DNA of 39,230 nt from Ichthyosporea sp. XGB-2017a (Eukaryota > Opisthokonta > Ichthyosporea): assembly GCA_002811675.1 (NCBI GenBank), contig PDIM01000026.1:19458-58687 (forward strand), read 5' to 3'. Both the position numbers and the translations under genes were made by a program. Below are positions 30,572-37,442 of this stretch, in pieces. The notes beneath the pieces were generated by a model. That model saw only the letters and a list, made by a program, of their open reading frames with translations, was not told where the DNA came from and ran no database searches. Every line of letters begins with the position of its first letter. Position 1 is the stretch's first letter.

Positions 30572-30577
30572 AATAAA
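30572..30577 (+). terminator. Poly(A) signal AATAAA of the membrane-protein gene
   Basis: AATAAA lies 72 nt after the TAA stop at 30498-30500, in AT-rich DNA. A second plus-strand AATAAA occurs at about 30756. Confidence 0.55.
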
Positions 30578-30878
30578 CAATCTTGTAGAACGCGCTCGTG
30601 AAAGAAATATTGTCGGAGGATTAGCTATCTAATTTCAGAGTCAATGGCAAGTTCACCAATTGACCTTTTAGGCCCACTCCTATAAGATAGTCTTTGAGTA
30701 ATTCGTTTTTTATGTGCGCCTCTTCCCTTTATAAGAGTGTAGTACCAAGCATGTCAATAAATAACTTTTACAGCACTTACTAAAAATCTCAAAGTCACCG
30801 AAACAACCCGAGACCGGTACAGGGCAGACAACTCCATAATATGCTGCAAAGACAGACCAAAGAATTCTGAAAGAACAG

Positions 30879-30884
30879 TTTATT
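30879..30884 (-). terminator. Possible poly(A) signal of the aldehyde dehydrogenase gene
   Basis: TTTATT on the plus strand gives AATAAA on the minus strand, about 117 nt after the TAG stop at 31001-31003. It is the nearest canonical hexamer seen. Confidence 0.45.
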
Positions 30885-31000
30885 GAAAAAATATGCCAGT
30901 TGTTGTTTACGTTGTTGCAATATTCCTAATTTTGAGAAATAAAAAAGAGCAGGCATTAACAAGCTTTGATTTTCGCGCAAATTAATCAAACATGACAAGT

Positions 31001-32488
31001 CTAGCACATAAGGGCACTTGACTTGGTCTCCAAGAACTCTTCAATGCAGTTTCGCCCAGCCTCGCGTCCAACACCCGACTCTTTTACCCCCCCAAAAGGA
31101 ATGTAGTTGCTTAAGAACATCGGGGTGTTGATACCAATATTACCTGCTTCAAGGGCTGAATTAACACGAAGCACACGGCTCATATTTTTACTATAAAAGT
31201 ATGCTGCAAGACCAAAGCTTACATCATTGGCACGTGAAATCGCTTCTTCCTCACTGGAAAATTTGTATATACATGCAATAGGACCAAAAATCTCCTCCTT
31301 GTACACCCGCATCTCCGAGGTTGTGCCCAGCAAAACAGTGGGCTGGAAAAAGTTTCCACCCAAAGCATGCCTCGCCCCTCCAAGAGCCACCTTTGCTCCC
31401 TTCTCTACAGCGTCTGCAATAAGCCCCTCCATACGCTTAACAGCCTTCTCGTCAATGAGGGGACCCATCGGGGCACCTTCATCATTGTATTTTCCCACTT
31501 TCAATTGGGACGCAGCCTCTACAAATTTTTGCACAAAGGCATCGTACACTTTCTCATGCACAAAAAAGCGATTGGCATTGACACACACTTGCCCGCAATT
31601 CATCATTTTCAAAGCACACCCTCCCATCGCAGCTGCATCAACATCCGCATCATCGAAAACAATGAAAGGGGAGTTTCCGCCCAGCTCAAGGGTAATTTTC
31701 TTTACAGTCGGGGCACACTGTTTGTACAATTCTTTACCCACCTTACATGACCCTGTAAAGGAAACCATTTTTATAAGGGGGCTTGATGTCAGCACACGAC
31801 CAACGGAGTCTCTGTTCTTCTTTGAACAAGGAACAAAATTAAACACACCAGCGGGGAAGCCCGCCCGTGAGGCCAATTCCATCATAGCGGCAGTACTCAA
31901 GGGCGTTTGTGAGGAGGGCTTCACAACAGCAGTACATCCCGCTGAAGCAGCCCCAATAAACTTCCTCACTCCCAAAAACAAGGGGTAGTTCCATGGAACA
32001 AGGGCGGCAATGGGCCCAATTGGCATTTTGGTAACCAGATATGTTGTGCCGTCGGGAGTTTTGCCGGGAATAAACTCTCCCTGAACACGCCTCGCCTCTT
32101 CACAATACCACCGTACGTTATCAATAGTGAACTGCACTTCAAACCTGGAGTCATTCAGATTTTTACCATTCTCCATACTCAGAAGAAGCACAATGTCCTC
32201 CATATTATCCTGCAGGAGCTTCACATACTTTTCCAATATGGCACACCGCTCATCACAACAGACATTGCGCCATTTCATAAAGGATTCCTGTGCGGCAGTG
32301 ATTGCCCTTTCAGCGTACTCCGCATCAAGATCCTGCACCTTCGCAATGACTTCATTTGTTGCCGGGTTTGTCACTTCAAATGTTTCATTGGCATCAACCC
32401 ACTTCCCGTTGATAAGCCCCTGTGTCTTGTACAAGGAGGGGTCTGAAAGCAATGAGGCAATAGAAGAAGCACAGCTTTCATGAACCAT
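31001..32488 (-). CDS. Aldehyde dehydrogenase, succinate-semialdehyde dehydrogenase-like
   Basis: 495 aa, full length for the ALDH superfamily, with no intron. Key residues are present: PWNYP with Asn167; FTGS of the cofactor fold; ELGGNSP with general base Glu268; GQVCVNANR with nucleophile Cys302; EEIFGP; and the C-terminal PFGGVKESGVGRE. Glu268 and Cys302 carry exactly the classical ALDH numbers. The enzyme oxidises an aldehyde to the acid with NAD(P)+. The PFGGVKESGVGRE ending and overall pattern are closest to succinate-semialdehyde dehydrogenases (the last step of the GABA shunt), but the substrate is inferred. Many such enzymes have Cys-x-Cys at the nucleophile as a redox switch; here the second position is Asn, so that switch is absent. 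No mitochondrial presequence is obvious; the N-terminus (MVHESCASS) is short, so a cytosolic enzyme is likely. It is unrelated to its neighbours by function. Confidence 0.93.
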   Translation of the reverse strand: MVHESCASSIASLLSDPSLYKTQGLINGKWVDANETFEVTNPATNEVIAKVQDLDAEYAERAITAAQESFMKWRNVCCDERCAILEKYVKLLQDNMEDIVLLLSMENGKNLNDSRFEVQFTIDNVRWYCEEARRVQGEFIPGKTPDGTTYLVTKMPIGPIAALVPWNYPLFLGVRKFIGAASAGCTAVVKPSSQTPLSTAAMMELASRAGFPAGVFNFVPCSKKNRDSVGRVLTSSPLIKMVSFTGSCKVGKELYKQCAPTVKKITLELGGNSPFIVFDDADVDAAAMGGCALKMMNCGQVCVNANRFFVHEKVYDAFVQKFVEAASQLKVGKYNDEGAPMGPLIDEKAVKRMEGLIADAVEKGAKVALGGARHALGGNFFQPTVLLGTTSEMRVYKEEIFGPIACIYKFSSEEEAISRANDVSFGLAAYFYSKNMSRVLRVNSALEAGNIGINTPMFLSNYIPFGGVKESGVGREAGRNCIEEFLETKSSALMC

Positions 32489-32945
32489 GATTACACAAAA
32501 TAATAGATATTACAACCAAATCACCATCCACTTCTCAATCAAGGCAACACCCAACAATGGGGAGGGCGGGTGTGTCTCATTTATACCTCCCTACACCAAA
32601 GGTGAGATATTTCCACACCCTTCAGCCCACAACCCGCAACTTATTAACACCAAGGAGCGTGTTAACACAAACAAACTTCAAAACACACCCCGGGGCATTA
32701 CCCTAGAAGGCTCCTGTTACCGCTTCTGTTCCACAGGAGGGGTACCAGGGTGTGAGGGTGTGGAGGTGTGAAAGCAGCTTCCTCAGTAGACTTGAAACGA
32801 GATAGGAGTAGTGCGTTTTATTTCATCTGTTTGGTTGTATTGAAAGAGAAATTAAATATTGGGAAGAAGAAAGCCTCTCCTATCCTTTGTCGCGGGGCAC
32901 ACTCTACAGTCCTTGGAAGTTGCTTTCGCGACACACTTTTCACAT
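32489..32945. promoter_or_regulatory. Intergenic region upstream of the aldehyde dehydrogenase gene
   Basis: This 457-bp region lies between the stop of the coiled-coil gene and the ATG of the aldehyde dehydrogenase gene, both on the minus strand. It must hold the dehydrogenase promoter and the 3' region of the upstream gene. Short plus-strand frames here show no domain or signal and are not annotated. Confidence 0.5.
32817..32822 (-). terminator. Possible poly(A) signal of the coiled-coil gene
   Basis: TTTATT on the plus strand reads AATAAA on the minus strand, about 124 nt after the stop codon at 32946-32948. Confidence 0.4.
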
Positions 32946-34535
32946 TTAAGTCCCAGAATTGCGCTGACGCTTCCACCTATTTTTCCCCTTGCCCCTATGG
33001 TTGCCTTTGAACTTATTAGCAGTCCTTTGAGTCTGCTGCAAGCTGGCTATAGCAGACTTCAAGGCGTTCGTAGTGCTTCCCACTTCATTAGCTTCCTTTT
33101 GCTGTAGCGAGGAATTTTCCTTTTTAACATGGAATGCAGTCGGAAGTCCATATAGCTCTTCTTCCAGCTGATATTCTGCCTTTAGCACCTCGGCGGGTCC
33201 ACAGCACCAGACCGCACACATTTTTGAACGCTGGAATGCATTCAAGGATAGATGGTGGTGTGCAATTAAGAGTGAATCGCTCATAGCCTTGTCCATGCTT
33301 TCAAAGTCCCCCTTTAGGCGATACACTACTCCCATTTGAAGGATGCGTATTATGTTTTCCCACACAGCCTCCCCCCGCTTGTACAAATCATATCTATTTC
33401 TGTCTTCAGCCGACTTTTTCATATTCTCCTTGATTGCAGTGAAATCTAATGCAGAAAATACCTTGGGAAAGTGAGGCTGGCCTTCAAATCTCGGATAAGA
33501 CTCAAGAATGGCAGCTTCCATGGGAAAGTCCTTCAGGGTAGACTTTCCCTTTCCTATACGAAACACATTTTTCTTTGCCCCGGGCTCGAGGTCCAGGAAC
33601 TGGGTAGCTTCTTCATCTGGTTTAGAAGAGGGAGTGGCCATTTCCGTATCATCCAGCACACCAGTGACAGAATTGCACAGTTTGTTTCTCCAAAATTTCC
33701 GCCTGGAAGACAGGGACACGTCCAGTGGAGCAATAAACCCATTTCCATTGCTACTCGACGATCTCAGAGTTTCCAGTGTCTTGGCCAGCCTTTGCGATGC
33801 TTCCCTTTGGGCCTCAAGCTGTGCCTCAAGCAGGACAATCCTCTCCTTGTGTGACGCCTCCAACTTGGCAGAGGTTAACTGGTGTTCATTTCTAATATTC
33901 TCTAGCTCTCGTTCCATTCTAGCTTCCTTTGACGCTATTCCCTTTGCACGCCCCGCCTTCAACTTCTTCAGTTCCTGCTCCTTCGTACCCAACATCCGTT
34001 CCTTCACACCCAACTCGTGCTCCGTCATGCCTAATTCGCCCTTCAACTTCTCCAACTCCTGTTCCCTCACAGCCACTTGCTGCTTCTTTATAAACATTTC
34101 CCGTGCATGAGTAATGGACAACTTTGAGAGCAGCGCGTGATGCGAGGCGGCTGTTTCCCATTGACTATTCGCCCACTCCACTTCCCTCTCCTTGAGGACT
34201 CTCACTTGCACTTCCAACAAACCAGCACGGGCTAACGCTTCATCCCGATCACTGACTGCCTGTTCCAAAGCCAACTTCATTTTTTCAACCTCTTGGGCTA
34301 GACTTTCTTTGGAACCAGTTATTTCGCCCACGCAATGACCAATTCGAAGATTCAGTTTCCGGATTTCGGCCCTCTCATTTTCCAAAGTCTTCCTCGCACC
34401 ACAAGGGCAATCCCTCCCCCCCCCATTCCCCACCATCCACACCAGCTGCACAACCGTCCCCCTCTTTTCTTGCATCCCCCGTCCCCATATCACCCTCCTG
34501 ACCCTCGCACACTTCCATAAGCATGGCACATTCAT
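32946..34535 (-). CDS. Coiled-coil protein with basic C-terminal tail; possible retrotransposon Gag-like protein
   Basis: 529 aa from the ATG at 34535. Residues ~50-275 form a long charged coiled coil with heptad-like repeats (ELGMTEH, ELGVKER, MLGTKEQ). A second, globular part (~290-480) follows, and the protein ends in a strongly basic Gly/Lys/Arg/Asn tail (about 505-525) likely to bind nucleic acid. The segment around SLLIAHHHLSLNAFQRSK, followed by an ELYGLP motif, resembles in pattern the C-terminal part of DIRS-type Gag proteins, where a helix pair ends in a LFG-like motif before a basic tail. That comparison is by memory of the family and is uncertain. The retroelement repeat B begins only ~120 bp upstream on the same strand, which would suit a 5' end of an element. 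Against this, the G-rich first codons resemble those of the host genes in this window, so it could be a cellular gene. Confidence 0.6.
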   Translation of the reverse strand: MNVPCLWKCARVRRVIWGRGMQEKRGTVVQLVWMVGNGGGRDCPCGARKTLENERAEIRKLNLRIGHCVGEITGSKESLAQEVEKMKLALEQAVSDRDEALARAGLLEVQVRVLKEREVEWANSQWETAASHHALLSKLSITHAREMFIKKQQVAVREQELEKLKGELGMTEHELGVKERMLGTKEQELKKLKAGRAKGIASKEARMERELENIRNEHQLTSAKLEASHKERIVLLEAQLEAQREASQRLAKTLETLRSSSSNGNGFIAPLDVSLSSRRKFWRNKLCNSVTGVLDDTEMATPSSKPDEEATQFLDLEPGAKKNVFRIGKGKSTLKDFPMEAAILESYPRFEGQPHFPKVFSALDFTAIKENMKKSAEDRNRYDLYKRGEAVWENIIRILQMGVVYRLKGDFESMDKAMSDSLLIAHHHLSLNAFQRSKMCAVWCCGPAEVLKAEYQLEEELYGLPTAFHVKKENSSLQQKEANEVGSTTNALKSAIASLQQTQRTANKFKGNHRGKGKNRWKRQRNSGT

Positions 34536-34652
34536 CCATCACTCCCCGCTTCTAGATCTCTCAAGCAAAAATAAACAGCTGTTACTTTACAAAACAAATC
34601 CCCGCTGCGAGAAATCTGGCTTTTTTATTTTTTAAAAACCACCGGGGAGGAT

Positions 34653-34685
34653 TATTTTTATTTGTTGCCCCATGCAGGCTCATAA
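34653..34685. repeat. Repeat B, left copy
   Basis: This 33-bp sequence (ending GCCCCATGCAGGCTCATAA) matches 37339-37371 with one mismatch and lies in the same orientation. It lies 2 bp before repeat A here, whereas at the other end B follows A after 131 bp. Confidence 0.9.
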
Positions 34686-34687
34686 AT

Positions 34688-34773
34688 TGTTGAGAAAAGA
34701 CACACTCAACCTGTTACGAATCCCATTTATTCAAAAACTCTGGTTATAGTTATAAACCGATAACTTAAGTCCT
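34688..34773. repeat. Repeat A, left copy (LTR-like)
   Basis: It starts TGTTGAGAAAAG and ends CTTAAGTCCT, and aligns with 37118-37207 in direct orientation apart from small indels and a few substitutions. Similarity stops abruptly after CCT. Read on the minus strand it ends ...CTCAACA, as LTRs often do. Confidence 0.88.
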
Positions 34774-34991
34774 GTCTAGTTCCTTTATTGAAAATATAGT
34801 CAAAACATAACTCAACCCCTAATTCTATAAAAACTAACCACGTGCGGGCTCGCCACGCCTCCACTTTCCTAGGCATTGACTCAACCACACACCAAGGGCG
34901 GGAACAACACTAACAAGGGTGGGCTATAACCATACTATGTACTTAGTAGTTATCAGTAGTATGGATCTCACACAAATCAGGCCTCACCTCA
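34774..34991. other. Spacer between left repeat A and the recombinase fragment
   Basis: About 218 bp with no frame of interest. It holds an imperfect inverted repeat, CCATACTA at 34930-34937 and TAGTATGG at 34957-34964, able to form an 8-bp stem with a 19-nt loop. This may be the non-coding 3' part of the element. Confidence 0.5.
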
Positions 34992-35980
34992 TTATTCCTT
35001 ACATAAACTCGCCGCAGATTTCACTTGGCGATTCATACCTTCCACTCGCCCTTTCATATAATCATCTTTCGTATAATGGTTAACCATCACATTCTTCGAT
35101 AACCAACCAATGCTGGTCTGAATCTCTTCTTCCGAATAACCAGCCACTTGCATAAAATAACGTGCACAACCCCTAAGATTATGCCCCGTCACCTTGATAA
35201 ACTTCGGAGGGCTATCCGTAGACATTAGAGGCCTAAGCCACACAAACCAAGTCGCAACATCAACCACCACCAGAATGTACAAGTACTTACCCCCAGACAC
35301 TACAGGCATAGGTCCAGCCAAGTCATAAGCCAACATATGCATGGGAGTCGACGCTTCTATTGGATTCAACAAATGATAGCCTGTGGCAACAACCTCATAC
35401 TTCTGGCACTCCAGACATGTACTCACCACCTTCTTGCAATCACTCCTCAGTTCCTTCCAATAAAACCCATCTTCCCAAACACGCTGAAACAACTTAGCAG
35501 TTCCCTGATGTCCCAACAAGTGCAACTGAACTAAATACTCCTCTCGCTCTGCCACTGGTTTCACTCGCTCCCCATGCTTATGAGCATACAGGTCAAACAT
35601 GTCCTTCGGTTCCATATTCACTTGAGTCGATGCTTCCTGATAACAATTCTCCTGCTCCTCCATAGACATACAATCCTCCATCGCCTCCAGTAACAGAATC
35701 TCTGCAGAGTCCTTCAATTCTCGCTTCTTGTGTACCCAACTAGGATACAAGCGGGACAGCAAATCCGGCAGAACATTCATAATCCCAGGACAATGTATTA
35801 TCTTGAACTGAAACTGCATGATATGCTCTAACCATCTGAACACCACGGCTGTGGGTTCCTTCTTCCTCAAGACATACAACAAGGCCATATGATCTGTCAC
35901 AAGATCAAATTCCTTTCCAAGTAACAAAGATCTATATTTCTGAAGAGCCCAGCATAAAGCCAACAACTCCAGCTTATAGC
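34992..35980 (-). CDS. RNase H end + integrase N-terminus fused to tyrosine recombinase C-terminal box (pol remnant)
   Basis: This frame continues pol after a frameshift near 35975. It has no ATG; residue numbers below count from the TTG at 35966. It starts with the end of RNase H (LALCWALQKYRSLL...). Next comes the integrase zinc finger H149-x3-H153-x30-C184-x2-C187 and the start of the integrase core (first catalytic Asp215, then the conserved LVVVDVATWFVWLRPL stretch). The second Asp and the Glu of the core never appear. Instead, from about residue 250 the frame reads a tyrosine-recombinase box II: H262-x-x-R265, W288 (23 residues after Arg) and Y298 as candidate nucleophile. Spacing matches that family (R to H/W 23; H/W to Y usually 9, here 10). 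The N-terminal recombinase part with the first Arg is missing. Both enzymes are therefore incomplete. The seam lies at about 35205-35230 with no stop or frame change. Confidence 0.75.
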
Positions 35981-37135
35981 ACTGTACTTACGTTGATGAT
36001 CACTCAAGGACTTAGCTCCCCAATCAACAAAGTATCTCTTGTCACCTTCATAATACAAGACACAACCCAAGCCATAACCAGATCCATCAACTGCCAGCTT
36101 GAGCCTTGCATTATCTGGCACCACATACAATGGAGGTACTCTGGCAATTATCTCCTTAATAGCCTTGAACGACTCTTCCAATTCAGGAGTTCTCTCTATT
36201 CGTCTCAGCTTCTTCATCCCTGACCAAGGGTGAATTAACTGTTGGTAATGAGGAATATGATTTCGAATCCAGCTCAGCAATCCCAAGACTTGCTCCACAT
36301 CCTTGCCTCGCTCAGGGAAGTCCCAGTTCAGTATTTTCTCTCTCTTCGCAGGGTCCACAGCTATCTTACCATCACCAATTATCTTACCAAGAACCTGCAG
36401 CTTACGATAACCAAATTCGCATTTATTCTTTGACACCTTCCAGTTTTCTGCTGTCAATCTCCTAAGAACTTCATTAACATGTTCAATGTGTTCTTCCACT
36501 GTCTCAGACATGACCACAATATCATCAACATAGACTTGCACAAACGGAAGATCCCCAAGAATCATTAGCATTATCTTTTGAAAATGCGCTGTTAGTTGAG
36601 GTAACCCCTCTGGGGCACCGGTAGCAACATAGCTCTTCCCCTGCCACTCGAAAGACAGAAACTTTTGAGATTCTTTGGTTACCCGGAATTGAGGATATCC
36701 ACCCTTCAAGTCAATACAGCTTATAACTTTGGCTCTCGCAGCTCTATCAAGAATATGATTGATTCTAGCAATTGGCCCCTGAACATACTCCAATATTTCT
36801 TTCAGGTTCCTCAAATCCATTGTTACTCTAATAGGCTGCTCATTACTATCCAAGCCAGGATCTCCTTTCTTCAATTTGGGTATACAAACCAGACCATGCT
36901 TCCACTCACTCTCACATTCGCGAATTCTGCCTTCTTTGAGCCACTTGCCAATAGTTTCATCACGGCCCTTCACATGTTTCTGATTTGGTAGTCGTTCTTT
37001 GTGATGTATTATGCTAGACTTCGCCTTCACTTCAATTGACACTTCACTCTCAGGAATGTTGCAAAAGTTACCTTCAGCCAGTCCTAAATTCTCTCGCAAT
37101 GCCTTATCAATAACATCTGTTGAGAAAAGAGACAC
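35973..37135 (-). CDS. Ty3/gypsy-type reverse transcriptase-RNase H (pol remnant, no ATG)
   Basis: It encodes the RT palm and fingers followed by RNase H. Numbering from the GTG at 37135, visible motifs are Asp142 in CIDLKGGYPQFRV (first catalytic Asp), EGLPQLTAHFQKIM (usually GLxNAPxTFQ), and YVDD at 202-205. The connection domain follows, then RNase H Asp350 in AVDGSGYGLGCVLYYEG and SLSDHQRKYSAI. The motif order and the YVDD/RNase H style are those of Metaviridae-like elements. The frame is open only to an in-frame TAA at 37154-37156 and has no ATG; its first six codons lie in repeat A. Gag, protease and the start of RT were therefore lost when the pol segment was joined to the repeat. Near 35975 the frame leaves the RNase H sequence, which continues in another frame. 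The stop of the shifted frame is at about 35897. Confidence 0.88.
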
Positions 37136-37207
37136 ACCATAAAACTCAACTTGTTACGAATCCCATTTATTCAAAAACTCTGATTATAAACCGATAACTT
37201 AAGTCCT
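37118..37207. repeat. Repeat A, right copy (LTR-like)
   Basis: This is the direct-orientation partner of 34688-34773, with small length differences. On the minus strand it ends in a pyrimidine tract and CAACA directly before the truncated RT frame. Confidence 0.88.
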
Positions 37208-37243
37208 CACAACATTGTAGTTCTCCAATAAATATGTAATAAT

Positions 37244-37335
37244 CCATTAACAGTCTATCTTCATCTCCATTAACAGTCTATCTTCATCTCCATTAACAGT
37301 CTATCTTCATCTCCATTAACAGTCTATCTTCATCT
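37244..37335. repeat. 23-bp tandem repeat, four perfect copies
   Basis: The unit CCATTAACAGTCTATCTTCATCT is repeated exactly four times (37244, 37267, 37290, 37313), between repeat A and repeat B. It is absent from the left side of the element. Perfect identity suggests recent expansion by slippage or unequal exchange. Confidence 0.97.
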
Positions 37336-37338
37336 GAC

Positions 37339-37371
37339 TATTTTTATTTTTTGCCCCATGCAGGCTCATAA
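37339..37371. repeat. Repeat B, right copy
   Basis: This is the partner of 34653-34685 (32 of 33 bases equal), in the same orientation. It marks the outer end of recognisable element sequence, 71 bp from the stop codon of the neighbouring PAP2-type gene. Confidence 0.9.
37343..37348 (-). terminator. Possible poly(A) signal for the PAP2-type gene, supplied by repeat B
   Basis: TTTATT on the plus strand reads AATAAA on the minus strand, 95 nt after the TAA stop at 37443-37445. The hexamer lies within repeat B, so the retroelement may provide the gene's 3' end. Confidence 0.4.
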
Positions 37372-37442
37372 CCAGCCATACGTTCTTTTTAGGCAAATTC
37401 CTGCGACACCTCTCACTCCTAAAACAAAGCATCTTAGTTCCT

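Larger units (their letters stand above)
30501..31000. other. Convergent intergenic region, no gene seen
   Basis: This 500-bp region lies between the stop codons of the membrane-protein gene and the aldehyde dehydrogenase gene, which converge. It is AT-rich, holds AATAAA-type signals on both strands and has only short frames without protein-like composition. Confidence 0.6.
34653..37371 (-). mobile_element. Degenerate chimeric retroelement: Ty3/gypsy pol joined to tyrosine recombinase fragment, flanked by permuted direct repeats
   Basis: On the minus strand the order is: repeat B (37371-37339), a 23-bp tandem array and spacer, repeat A (37207-37118), RT-RNase H, integrase start fused to a tyrosine-recombinase end, spacer, repeat A (34773-34688), repeat B (34685-34653). 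Gag and protease are missing upstream of RT, RNase H is frameshifted and the integrase is cut short, so the element is inactive as it stands. B-x-A at one side and A-B at the other is not the arrangement of ordinary LTRs. It could come from recombination of two elements, from a circular intermediate, or from a split-direct-repeat element. Confidence 0.8.

Noticed and set aside
30795-31007. Short minus-strand frame after the aldehyde dehydrogenase
   Set aside because: Only 70 codons overlapping the 3' region; no motif, and it fits the transcript tail better.
31227-31988. A 253-codon plus-strand frame opposite the aldehyde dehydrogenase
   Set aside because: It is fully antisense to a clear enzyme gene, has biased Ser/Thr/Pro/Phe composition typical of shadow frames and shows no motif.
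32487-32771. Short plus-strand frame divergent from the aldehyde dehydrogenase
   Set aside because: No recognisable domain; Asn/Thr/Pro-rich promoter DNA read by chance.
33508-34110. A 200-codon plus-strand frame opposite the coiled-coil gene
   Set aside because: Phe/Ser/Cys-rich mirror of a Glu/Lys coiled coil, a known artefact of antisense reading.
37118-37135. Repeat A as a genuine splice acceptor for the RT frame
   Set aside because: The CAACAG fits, but no donor or upstream gag exon can be identified, and the ATG that follows is out of frame with RT.
37244-37335. Tandem array as a CRISPR locus
   Set aside because: The units are directly adjacent with no spacers and lie in a eukaryotic retroelement.
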